DNA from: Alnus glutinosa
Taxonomy: Eukaryota > Streptophyta > Magnoliopsida > Fagales > Betulaceae
DNA: 64,000 nt
Reading direction: 5' to 3'
Assembly: GCF_958979055.1 (NCBI RefSeq)
Contig: NC_084891.1
Span: forward strand, 28,121,001 to 28,185,000
Below, piece after piece: positions 14,386 through 26,010 of this stretch. The notes below the pieces were generated by a model. That model ran no database searches and was not told the DNA's origin. It saw nothing but the letters and a program-made list of their open reading frames with translations. A program made the translations under genes and the position numbers. How positions within the stretch are numbered: the first letter of the stretch is position 1; each line of letters starts with the position of its first letter.

Positions 14386-16103
14386 CTTATTTGAATTTAG
14401 AATATAAGAGAATTAAATACCTCAATTTCTGAATCTGGATCTTCCATAATCTGTATCTGACAATTGCCGCCTCTTTCAAAGTAATTATGACAAATAATGC
14501 GTCGAATCTCTGGAAGGATTAGAATTCCTGCTCCTTGTCGATCTAGAATTGCTGTCAGAGTTCTAATCGAGCTCTAGAATTGATGTCAGAGTTCTAATTG
14601 GACTCTGATCCTTTATTAGACTTCTAATCTGATATCTTCTTAGACTTCTGATCTGATCCTTCTTCTTATCTGATTGGACCATAAGTCCTATCCTGATTCT
14701 ACCAGGAATAACTAATACCTGATTTCCCTAAAGTAGTTGCTAAATGTTTATCTCCTCCTTGGATCGGGTTGAGTGGATCCAACTTGTAATCTGTCATAGT
14801 ACTAATAGCAACTTCTCATAGATATCTTCTTCATAAATGCCTCCACATAATATTGTCGGTCAGGCCAAAGTTGTGAAGATGATCTTCTACTCTCGGTAGG
14901 AGATGGGTCGGACTAATGTAGTTGATTTCACCAAGATTGTGGTGAAATGCCACTCTGAGATAACACTTTGCGTACGACTTTCCTGAGATCAAGGTTCTGT
15001 CTGACAAAAATGGTAAACCGTTGAAGAAAAGGCTTAACATACCCGAAGCTTCTTCATTGGTAGCGCTTCGTAGACCGCTTCCACAAAAATCTCTCTTGGG
15101 GGCTTCGGAGGCCCAGACTAGCACTGAGGCTTTGGTTGTCCGAGACTTATAACGACTAGGGGCTTCTGGTGGCCCGAGGTTTTGTGCTTGGCGTACTGAA
15201 TCTTCTAATCTGAATACCATCTAGCTTGGTCTCACCTGTGAATATCTTTATTTTCGAACTTTGTAATGTTTGAATTCTTTGTTATGAAAAAACTTTCCAT
15301 GACAAATCAATTCTCACTTATCCTCTAATAACTTGAACAAACAATCGGTTTGCGTAAGTTAACTCCGAGGAGGATATGAAAAAATCTTTTAGAAGCGATG
15401 AACTTACTTGGTTATTTTTTGTAGAGGTGATATCCCCGTATGGTTTGTTATAGGGGTTGTCTCCCCGTATCTTTGTTCGAGTTGCTCCTGAGAGATCTTA
15501 ATTTGAGAGTTTGGTGTAGCTTCGGTGATTTTGCCTTTGTAGAAGCTTTAACTTTGTTGAGCTACCCCCCATAACTTTAGTCCGCGACCGCGGGCTAAGT
15601 CGTTCGAGGCGGATAGTCAAGTCCTCTTAGTATCCTGGACGATGGTGTAAAAGAGATCTCGGAGTTCGGAGTGAGTCTCAGGGCTTCAACCTGTAAATAC
15701 TTGAATTGATGATTTTTTAAAGAGGTTTTATCCTCATACCTTCCTGAAGCTTTTCATTCCTGAAACTCTGTCTTTCTAAACCTTTACCTTCATGTTTGTC
15801 TTAATGAGCTACCCCCCATAACTTTAGTCTGCGACAGCAGGTTAAGTCGTTCGAGGTGGGTAGTCAGGTCGCTGAACTTTACCTTTCTTTTCGGAAATCT
15901 TTGTACCCTTTTAATTTCTTTATCTCCGAACGCTCCAATCTTTTAACGTCTGGAGACCTCCAACCGAGAGGTTTTCTTGTCTTGGTGTCCTTTCCATAAC
16001 CATTTCGGGTTGTTCGAGGAAAGGACTCGGGCCAATTCTATCTTGGATGTTCTTGTCCTTCCGAAAACCTGCAATCCTGCCGTTGTATCCTTTGTTGGAC
16101 TAA

Positions 16104-16733
16104 CCGTTAGGTTTTTCTTGCTCTCGGTGTTGGACTAACCGAGAGGCTTTTTCTTTTTCTGCTCTCGGTGTTGACAAACCGAGAGACTTTTCCTGCTCTC
16201 GGTGTTGAATGACCGAGAGACTTTTCCTGCTCTCGGTGTTGACAAACCGAGAGACTTTTCCTGCTCTCGGTGTTGAATGACCGAGAGACTTTTCCTGCTC
16301 TCGGTGTTGACTGACCGAGAGACTTTTCCTGCTCTCGGTGTTAACAAACCGAGAGACTTTTCCTGCTCTCGGTGTTGAGTGACCGAGAGACTTTTCCTGC
16401 TCTCGATGTTGACTGACCGAGAGACTTTTCCTGCTCTCGGTGTTAACAAACCGAGAGACTTTTCCTGCTCTCGGTGTTGAGTGACCGAGAGACTTTTCCT
16501 GCTCTCGATGTTGACTGACCGAGAGACTTTTCCTGCTCTCGGTGTTGAATGACCGAGAGACTTTTCCTGCTCTCGGTGTTGACTGACCGAGAGACTTTTC
16601 CTGCTCTCGGTGTTGACTGACCGAGAGACTTTTCCTGCTCTCGGTGTTGACAAACCAAGAGACTTTTCCTGCTCTCGGTGTTGACTGACCGAGAGACTTT
16701 TCCTGCTCTCGGTGTTGACTGACCGAGAGACTT
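16104..16733 (-). repeat. Tandem array A, 34-bp unit, 18 copies
   Basis: The + strand unit is 'gaccgagagacttttcctgc' followed by 'tctcggtgttgact', and I count 18 copies. Variants at the unit ends (TTAACAAACC, TTGAGTGACC, TTGACTGACC) recur in the same order in consecutive triplets (about 16340-16545), so there is a 102-bp higher-order unit. Because 34 is not a multiple of 3, several minus-strand frames stay open across the array, producing long Ser/Arg/Glu/Lys-rich frames that need not be genes. Confidence 0.93.
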
Positions 16734-17304
16734 TCTTTGTTTAATTTGTTGTAGGGGTTGTCTCCCCGTATCTTTTCTGCAAAAAGGGTTAACGAAGCAC
16801 TGCATATACTAAAACAAAATAGCAGAATGCACAGTAGTACCATATATTCTTTTCATCCGTCGGGATGATTTTGTGATCCTTTCACTCACGACAGGAGTGA
16901 AGCCTCAACATATGAGTCTATTTTATCAAAATATATATACATTTCGGCACAGTGTACAAGTGCATGCATATATATATTTTTTCCTGGTTGGTAAAAACCA
17001 ACATTTATCCATAAATCATAGTTGTAAAAGAAGAGTATGAACTTATCTGGTGAATTCAATGAAGATGAACCGTCTTACTTGGAGTTCCTTATCTTGCACG
17101 CCACTCGATATGGGGCTTTTTGGGAGAGTTCCTCAAGCTGGACCTCCGGTTCGGATCGGTCCCTCGGCATGTGACTGTGCACTTCAGAGGATGGCAAATT
17201 TGGAGGGGTCCTCAAAGTGTACTATTTGGAACTAGGAGCTCGGGCATAGTCTCCTCGGGATAGTACCCTCGGAATAATACTCTCGGTATGTGTTATCTCG
17301 GTAC

Positions 17305-18043
17305 ATACTTTTCGCCTCGGTAGAATACCCTCGGATCAAACTTCTCGGATTATACTTTCTTCTCGGTATATAACCTCGGATCTAACTTTTCGCCTCGGTA
17401 GAGTACCCTCGGATCAAACTTCTCGGATTATACTTTCTTCTCGGTATATCACCTCGGATCTAACTTTTCGCCTCGGTAAAACGCCTCGAATCTAACTTTC
17501 AGCCTCAATAAATCACCTCGGATTTAACTTTCAGCCTCAATAAATCACCTCGGATTTAACTTTCAGCCTCAATAAAACACCTCGGATTTAACTTTCAGCC
17601 TCAATAAATCACCTCGGATTTAACTTTCAGCCTCAATAAAACACCTCGGATCTAACTTTCAGCCTCAATAAATCACCTCGGATCTAACTTTCAGCCTCAA
17701 TAAAACACCTCGGATCTAACTTTCAGCCTCAATAAATCACCTCGGATTTAACTTTCAGCCTCAATAAAAACACCTCGGATTTAACTTTCAGCCTCAATAA
17801 ATCACCTCGGATTTAACTTTCAGCCTCAATAAAACACCTCGGATCTAACTTTCAGCCTCAATAAATCACCTCGGATTTAACTTTCAGCCTCAATAAAACA
17901 CCTCGGATCTAACTTTCAGCCTCAATAAATCACCTCGGATTTAACTTTCAGCCTCAATAAAACACCTCGGATCTAACTTTCAGCCTCAATAAATCACCTC
18001 GGATTTAACTTTCAGCCTCAATAAAACACCTCGGATCTAACTT
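17305..18043 (-). repeat. Tandem array B, 32-bp unit alternating as a 64-bp dimer
   Basis: The + strand unit is 'ctcggatttaactttcagcc' followed by 'tcaataaatcac', and about 17 copies run from near 17466. Successive units end alternately in AATCAC and AAACAC, giving a 64-bp higher-order dimer. Upstream (17305-17465) lies a more diverged proto-array with two copies of a unit of about 85 bp built from 'cctcggat', 'cttctcgg' and 'cttttcgcctcgg' words. The array seems to have grown from these. Confidence 0.92.
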
Positions 18044-20004
18044 TCCTCATATTCCTCTCTTTTTTTCTTTTTTCTTTTTTCTTTTTTGACATTTCTAGAA
18101 TTCAGATATTGAACACAGAGAACATCATAAATAGGATTGGATTAACCGGCTTTTGAATAAGAGAATGACCGAACTAGCAAATCTCGCCTCAAACAACCAG
18201 ATCGGTACTAAGAGTCTTGCTTGCAGTCTTAGTAAATCCATATTTGGCATACAGGTTTTCAGGCTCGGTGGTCAAATAGATCATACCCACTGCTGAGGCC
18301 GTGCCAACTATATTGTTGACATAGCCTACACCTAAAAAATTGGGCTTCAAACCCATCACGAGAATCTGTCTGGAAATCCCAAGGGCTTCCTTCATTAATT
18401 AAGCCCTTTTGAAGAATAATCCGTAAGCAATATATTTCAATAAAACCATGTCTGGTTGGGGAATCTCGTTAAGTAGCTTATGTGAGGTCCACAGACAACT
18501 GAACTTCGCTTTGAAATTAGCCAAAATCTCTCTTCTTTCTTCTGACCGAGTCAAGGCCGAACCGCTCGGATCCTTCATCACCAGCAACGTCGTCCTTGAC
18601 TGAAAATCTCTAGATCGTTTGGGGCTCCAACGTCTCAGTGGGTGAAACCCGAAGTATCGTGGATTTGCACTGAACGGATCCAATGACTGTGGCTACAACA
18701 GTGTTTTCAACTTTTCTGGCACCTCTTTCAAAAGCTTGACGTCACCCTAATTCTGTTCCACATCCTTTTCAATTCCCTTTGGTACCGAAGAACCTTTTAA
18801 AAACATCTGGAACAACACTAAACAGAGGAACCCAGCCACAGTACCGATCATTGGGCGTGATCCAGTTTTTTGAAAAGCAAAAACTTTAAGAACCTGTAAT
18901 GGGCCTCGGTGTCCACATCTCCTTCCATTCTTTTCATCCTCGAGATCGAACCTAGGACTTTGGAAAATTTTGGTGATGGGCGACCCAAAGATCATCCGAG
19001 GAAGCAAAACACGTACCAGTGTGTCTCGGTGAACCTGCAGGTATTTCTAGCAAAGCAATCCTCAACCCACTTCATGTACTCATCACCTGTTCATGGGCTC
19101 TATATGCAATCGGTAGTGGGTCTGCATCTTTTAGTGAGGATCAAACTGCCCAATGCGCACTGTGAAGACCTCTACAAAGCCCTCTTATCTGCAGTGCATC
19201 ACGTTGAATCCAGATCGGGTAGCACTTCTGGAGCCGACCAGCCGAGGGTTCTTCCATACGTTCTTCGGGGAAGAAATCAGAACCGGAATGGGTTGGACAT
19301 ACCTGTCGATTTGTTTTTCTTGTTTACAGATTCTCGGTAGGTTCTGGGTGGAATGGAGTTTCGGTGGCGCCTCGGTGGTCCAATTCTTGAAATAGACAGC
19401 CTCTCCGCTTGGGGCTCCGACGTCTCACTAGGCAAAACCCGAAGCGTCCTCTTCCCTGTGTGCTTGTTCAACAGCCACAGTAGATGATTGTACTGCCGAG
19501 CTCCGAAAATCTAATTGAAACTGACAGAGAGGGAACCATATCTAACGATGTCCCTCCATCACAGAGACTCGAATTTCTTCTTCCCCGTCGCCTCGGAACT
19601 CTGGGAGCCTCGAAAGTTCACGGTATCTAAGCTACGAAAAACAGAGCCCCGGGATTTCTGTTTTGATGTCCTATGGATCGCATCGTTGCGGCTCTCGATA
19701 TCACCTGTTCGGGGAGATCCGATGTGCAGTCTACCCGCAACAAATCTGGTGGTCACGGCGCTGGTCGATGGTCTCGAAGTCAGAGGGGAGGATCCCGAGC
19801 TGGACCTTCTCGGTTGTGGGTCCTTCGTCACCTGACTCGGCGTCACCTGTGTGGATCTTGTTTGAACCGAGGTGACTCGGTTTGGATCTTCCTGTCGCCG
19901 CTGCCTCGGAGGTTCAAAGGTGGAGTCGCTCTTTCACCATTGTCTCGGGTGTCTGGGTCACTGAGGTGGTCTCGGGTTCGGATCAAACTTTGTCTATGGT
20001 GCCC

Positions 20005-20094
20005 GGTTCCAGATCTGGTTCAGGCTTCGGCGGGTCACAGCTAGAGCTTGGTTCCAGATCTGGTTCAGGCTTCGGCGGGTCACAGCTAGAGCTC
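20005..20094. repeat. Direct tandem duplication, 2 x 45 bp, inside the LTR element
   Basis: Two adjacent, nearly identical 45-bp copies starting 'ggttccagatctggttcagg'. This is a third tandem duplication in the interior of the same element. Confidence 0.88.
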
Positions 20095-20942
20095 GGTTCC
20101 AAAATGCTGTCAGGTTGCTGGTCCATTTGAGTTGGGTCTGGACTTTACAGTCCAGAAAGAAGGGGCCCGAATATCTTCTTGTTGATGTAGCCACTTTTTC
20201 TAACCTTGTTTTTCTGAAACAAATCAAACCCATCATGAAGCAAGTCATACGAATTTACAACTGTACACCTGTGTAATTCGTTATGTCTGTGCGTAGATCT
20301 AGTATATTCTCAACACCGATTTGGTGTGATTTAAATTCCGATTTATCATCACAATAATCTTTTTCTTCTTTTATAAACCCAATTATCTGTCTTGTAGTGC
20401 CAATAAAAAATATCAAAAATCAACAAGTATTAGAAGAGAAGCACCATTCCAACCAAAACTCATAGTATAGTTGAAAGGCTTCATTTTTTTTTTTTTTACG
20501 AAGCGCTTGTAAACGGACAAGAGCACAATAATTATTGATCTTTGCCTCTTGTTGAAGAGAGTTTCAGATCTAACACTCCAAAATTTCTCATCATTGGATT
20601 TCATCATAGCACATATAGTTATCCACACAATGAATTTCTTTCCACAATTTAACAAATCATAATGAAAAGAAAGGTATGGACTTATCTTGCGCATCCGCAG
20701 TGAAGAGTTTTGATTTTGTGTCGGTGGACGCAGATTGGGGGTCTTCATGAAGGAAACCATTGGCCGGTTTCAGCCATGAATTGTCGTGAAGTCATCATTG
20801 TGAATTTTGTACTTTTTTGTTGTTTCAAAAATAAGCTGAATCCATCATCACCGAGCAATTAGGTTCCGATCCGTGATTTCAAACTTGACTTGATCGCGCA
20901 GTCACCGTTGCGGATTTATTTTTTCGTAAGAACGATTCATCG

Positions 20943-20962
20943 TTCCCACAGACGGCGCCAAA
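20943..20962 (-). promoter_or_regulatory. Primer-binding site of the young LTR element
   Basis: The minus-strand sequence TTTGGCGCCGTCTGTGGGAA lies one base inside the 5' LTR. TGGCGCCGTCTGTGG-type sites are widespread in plant Ty3/Gypsy elements. This fixes the minus-strand orientation. Confidence 0.85.
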
Positions 20963-20963
20963 C

Positions 20964-21533
20964 TGTTGGTACAGTTTCCGGTACGGTGACGTGTCGCCTT
21001 GTGATTTGTTGCCTTCCTCGATGTTCGTTCTCCTCGTAATCTGCAAAATAACAAACGGCTCGTCGGGGGTGCCGACCGGACCCCCACTCCGATGCCTAAG
21101 TCAGTTCAAACTTATTTTCTGGAAAATATCAGTAATCTCAAGAGTTCAGAGAATCTGCCTTTTAATACCTGGCGTAGTAGTCTTATTTATAGGCTCACAG
21201 TTATAAAACTGCTAAAATACTTGGAGCATAATCTGATTAGGAGTATGAGTCCTAGATCACATAGTCTTTAATCCTATCTTCATAGAATTCAAATTGGGTA
21301 GTAGAGTCCAAACTGGATATGACACTCTCTTTAGCTAATGTCATTCTATTAGGTACCTTATCCCATATTGGATGGGATAGAAGTCTATCTTGATATACTC
21401 GAGATATACGTCTTTTTGGAGATAACGAATGGTCTTCTAAATTGGGTCTAATCTTGCTGGGCCGACCTGATGGGCTCGGCCCCCGATACTACCTTAGGCC
21501 CACATGTCTTTGGTGTTAATTTTATCCCCAACA
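20964..21533 (-). repeat. 5' LTR of the young Gypsy-like element
   Basis: 570 bp, TG...CA ends. It lies beside the primer-binding site and would carry the element's own promoter. Its outer end is about 610 bp from the VPS35 start codon. Confidence 0.95.
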
Positions 21534-21538
21534 ATATT

Positions 21539-22147
21539 ATTTTTAAATATTTGTATTTGCATTATATTTTTATTATTTGCATCCGTACGGTTAGTACAAT
21601 TATTATCTGCTATCTGCATATTAGGTAATAGACATATTTTAGTCGTCTTTGTTAGGACTTATTGTAAACGATTTTGAAAATAATTTGAGCCGATTTTTAA
21701 TGTTTTAGGCTTGTTTAATTTTTTTTAAAACCTTAATATTTTGAAAATATATTAATTTTACAGTATTTTTACCTTTTTGCCTAAGTATTATACCAAAAAA
21801 CAACACAATCAACTAAATCAATATAAACATAATTTTAAACGACGTCATTTTGGTGAATTTATTAAATATAATATATAAAATACATAACATATGTGAATAA
21901 TAATTTTTGTTAACTATATCCACATGTACGTATAGTAAATAATTGCGATTAACAAATATATGCGGCTAATATCCGACCTCATGTGATTGCGGAGAACATG
22001 TGATCCGTCGGATGTACACCCGTTACTACTTTTCAGAGTACTGACTGCTCTACCTAACGTTCAACTCTCGACGTTCTTCTAGCTTCGTTGGCTTAACTCG
22101 ATTGTCCAACGCAGTTAGAGAAGATTCAGAAGAACAGAGCGAAGGCG
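21539..22147 (+). promoter_or_regulatory. VPS35 upstream region
   Basis: A 609-bp gap between the LTR element and the VPS35 ATG. The first 450 bp are AT-rich. The last 150 bp are more GC-rich (cgacgttcttctagcttcg, then gaagattcagaagaacagag), like a 5' leader. No TATA box is convincing. The VPS35 promoter presumably lies here. Confidence 0.5.
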
Positions 22148-23554
22148 ATGATGTCGGACGGCATCGAGGATGAAGAGAAATGGCTCGCCGAAGGGATCGC
22201 CGGCATTCAACACAACGCCTTTTACATGCACCGCGCTCTGGTACACCTCAAATTCTCCATTCAAATCCTAATCTTTCCTAGAAATCCCTATCGTATCCTA
22301 ACCTTCGCAAAATTTCTACCATCTCAGGACGCGAACAATCTCCGAGAAGCCCTCAAGTACTCGGCTCAGATGCTGTCGGAGCTCCGAACCTCGAAGCTTT
22401 CGCCTCACAAATACTACGAACTCTGTAATTGCTCTTTTTCGTTTTCTATCGATTCACCAATCAATTTATTTGCGCTGCTCAATTATTCGAAATAATTGCA
22501 ATTTGGATTTGGTTTTGTGAGATATGCGAGCGTTCGATGAACTGAGGAAGCTGGAGATGTTCTTCAAAGACGAAAGCAGGCACGGGGTTTCGATCGTTGA
22601 TCTTTATGAACTTGTTCAGCATGCTGGCAACATTCTGCCTAGACTGTAAGATTCTCAGTTGATTAAAGAAAGCAATTTTTTAGTTGTCAAATTTATATAT
22701 TTTTGCATAGGCTACAAACGATCTCTCTAATATGCAAGTTCTTGATAATCTGACATTCATAAATCTTTTAGTGATAGAGTGTGAAGAATCCCTGAACATA
22801 TTAGGTGGCAGCGACTTAATAAACTAGAACTAAAGCTTGAATCGGAAATAGTAGTTCTCATTTTTTTTATCAATATCAAATTTCTTTCCCATAACCTTTT
22901 GATGATTTAGCTTATGCCTGCCTTAGATAGTTTTTCCCCCCCGTTCCCTTTATCTTTACACACACGCGCGCGCGCGCGCACACACATTTATTTATGCATG
23001 ATTGTGTAATGACTTAAATTTATAGTGATGGCAACATGGGTAAGCTCTAATGTCAGATAATTTGTGATTATGCGTATATTCTGGAGCTTAAAGTTGATGT
23101 TAGTAAAAGGGAGTTGGAGGTGACATTGTTCACTTTAGGTTGAAAGGATCTCTACTTCTTCGTGAGGAGGGAAAAGAACTGGACTAAGGAATTTATTGTT
23201 TAGAAAAGATAACTTCAATCTAGGGACAACTTTACCATTGTAAACCTAGGATGAAAGGTTAACAAAAATATTAGAATCAGTATTATAGACTAAAATCAGA
23301 AATTATTATGGTTTGTTGGAAGCAGAACGAGGGTTTAACAGTTCCTATAAGACAGTTTTTATCTAATTTTTTAATTACTTTTAGTTCTTTCATTCTTTAC
23401 ACTGTGTATATAGCTAGTTTAAAACACTCTATGTTTCGCTGTAATTGTACAAATGAGTCATGCATGTTAACCTTTTGGCCATGCAATAAAGATCCGTTCT
23501 ATTTTGTGCAGTTGTCCTCCTTTGCTTGAGCATATAAACTTTGTGTGCCTTTCC

Positions 23555-23622
<68 letters not shown>

Positions 23623-25974
23623 CAAGCTCTTTCAGACGAGCTTATCCATATTTGATTATTTTCAGATATCAAATTATTTTATCAGTGCATGTGACGTACC
23701 TTTTGTTGATTTACCAGGTATCTCCTATGTACGGTAGGATCTGTGTACATTAAATCTAAGGAGGCTCCTGCTAAGGATGTCCTTAAAGATCTTGTGGAAA
23801 TGTGTCTTGGTGTTCAACATCCAATACGTGGGCTGTTTTTAAGAAGTTATCTTGCTCAAGTCAGTAGAGATAAGTTACCTGATATTGGTTCAGAATATGA
23901 GGGGTAAGTTGGTTGTGTGATTAGGTGTTACTCGTTTCAGGAGTTCATTTCTTAGTTGTATGTTTTTGTTGCTCAGTGTTTTAATATGTTCAGTATTCAT
24001 GGGATTACACATATGACTCCCCTTCATTATGGCATAAGTTGGTCTCCAATTTTACTATGTCTATATGTTCAATTTTTATAACGCGTATGATGCTTGCAAG
24101 CCATATGGGACCACTTTAAATGTGCTAAAGTAATCCAATATTTATGCTGTAATGTCATGCTCTTATGTTATCTTCGGAGATGAGAAGTGTCTTATGAACA
24201 CCAACTTACTTATACCTTAATTGAAGATTCAACTGTGCCACTATCTTTCTGCAGTGATGCTGACACTGTCATGGATGCTGTAGAATTTGTGCTTCAGAAT
24301 TTCACTGAGATGAATAAACTTTGGGTACGACTGCAACTTCAGGTTCGTTGGACATCTATGAACTCTTTTCTGCTTCCTGCTTGGGCATGCATGGCACCAA
24401 AGTGCTTGCTTGCCATAGAGTTAAAAATGAGTCATGAGTGCATGATTTTTGGCCATGCAGATGTTATGGTGCTTGTGAATCATTCATACTCTTTGGCGAT
24501 CCTGAGTTGAGGCCTTCAATTGGGCTTTCTCGTCTGCAGGGACCTGGTCGGTTAAGAGAGAAGCTGGAAAAGGAAAGGAGTGAGCTCCGTGATCTGGTAA
24601 TATAAGAAACTGCCACCAGTAGAAATATTGTGTTACAGATTGTGATAAGAGTAACAGTCCTATGTTTCTCATTTTTCTTGATAGGTGGGGAAAAACCTCC
24701 ACGTTCTCAGTCAGATAGAGGGTGTGGACCTTGAAATGTACAAAGATACTGTTCTTCCCAGAGTCTTAGAGCAGGTCTATTAGTCTAGTTCTCTTCTCAA
24801 GAATTTCTTTTGAAATTTATTATTCTAATTTTCAAATTTCCACCTCAGAATCCCTCTCTGATCAATTTTCGAAATTGCATTGAAATTGACTTGTGCAGAT
24901 TGTCAACTGCAAAGATGAGCTTGGTCAATATTATCTGATGGATTGCATAATTCAGGTTTTTCCTGATGAGTACCACTTGCAGACCCTTGAGACATTATTG
25001 AGTGCATGCCCCCAGCTTCAGGTGGGTGACATGACCTCTTGGATATTATTTTCGGTTTCAGGTTTGCATAGAGAAAACAATTCAATAATTCCAAACAGGA
25101 CACATCCTACGCCCCATGGGCTGTCTAGTTGCCATGCTGCCCATGTGATAAATGCCCTTGGGACTAGGAGGAGTATTCAGGGCCAGTTAGCCGCCTAAAA
25201 TGCCCAAGCTGAATCACCCTGGGTTACCAAATATCCTGCAAGTAACTTCAACTTATTAAAAGCTCAAACACCCTTGGAATAGCGCCATCAAACTGGGCCT
25301 TAACTGAAAAGTAGTCTATAATTGCATTCTGTCACTATCCAGTGACTTTGGAACATGAAATGTATATAGGAATTAATCATGATCCAAGGTTTTTTTAAAG
25401 ACCTATGAACTTTTAAGATTTTTCTCCTTATAGGATGGGCATTCATGCTAGATGCAAAAAGCATGTGCATGCCTACATGTTTGCAGAATACATAGGGTGG
25501 GATATTTGGATCTTGATTATCGAACTTTTTCGTGTCTTACTTTTCTTTTTGTATCTAATTAAAGCAATAATATCACTTACCAAAATAAAATAAAGGGATA
25601 ATTGCACTGTTGGTCCCTGTGGTATGCCATAATTATTTTTCATTCCCTATGGTTTAAAAAGTTCATGGGAGGTCCCTGTGCTATGCAATAATTACAAATC
25701 GATCCATATTCCATAGCGTCAAATTCTGTTAAATTTTTTAACAGATTCCGTCAAATGCCACGTCAGCGCCACTTATGGCGACACGTGTCCATCTTAGTAA
25801 AAAATATAAATTTATTAAAAAATAAATAAATATACTTATTTTTTTAAAAAAAATTAAAATTCAAAAACAAAAAAAAAAAAAAGCAGCAAGGGGTGGCCTA
25901 GCCGCCGGAGGTGGCGCACAGCCACCCCCAGTTGCATGGGGGTGGCCCGAACAGCGTGCAGCCACCCCTTGCTG

Positions 25975-26010
<36 letters not shown>

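Larger units (their letters stand above)
13799..21533 (-). mobile_element. Young non-autonomous LTR retrotransposon (Ty3/Gypsy-like, LARD-type), 7.7 kb
   Basis: Two 570-bp LTRs (13799-14368 and 20964-21533) begin TGTTGG and end CAACA. They are flanked by a perfect 5-bp target duplication ATATT (13794-13798, 21534-21538). I find only one difference between the LTRs, so the insertion is very recent: about 0.1 Myr with common plant rates, and older if this tree mutates slowly. On the minus strand a primer site of the plant Gypsy type (TGGCGCCGTCTGTGG) follows the right LTR, and a G-rich purine tract precedes the left one. The 6.6-kb interior shows no recognisable RT, integrase or protease. Instead it holds degraded open frames and two large tandem arrays (16104-16733 and 17305-18043). 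The termini look whole, while the coding part is absent or broken. It probably moved using proteins from a related element. Confidence 0.93.

Noticed and set aside
16100-16843. Long minus-strand open frames (247, 172 and 120 codons) rich in Ser, Arg, Glu and Lys
   Set aside because: They arise because the 34-bp tandem unit has no stop in several frames and is not a multiple of three. The same units read in different frames give the alternating motifs. No start context, splice logic or family resemblance supports a gene.
16104-18043. Possible CRISPR array (regular repeats)
   Set aside because: The units are directly adjacent with no unique spacers, and the DNA is plant nuclear. It is a minisatellite inside an LTR element.
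18909-20130. Cluster of overlapping open frames on both strands inside the LTR element
   Set aside because: GC-richer interior sequence gives chance frames. None shows a clear domain, and they belong to the element's degraded interior.
23541-23753. 70-codon frame containing a long Ile-Tyr repeat
   Set aside because: It is the translation of the (AT)n microsatellite in VPS35 intron 3.
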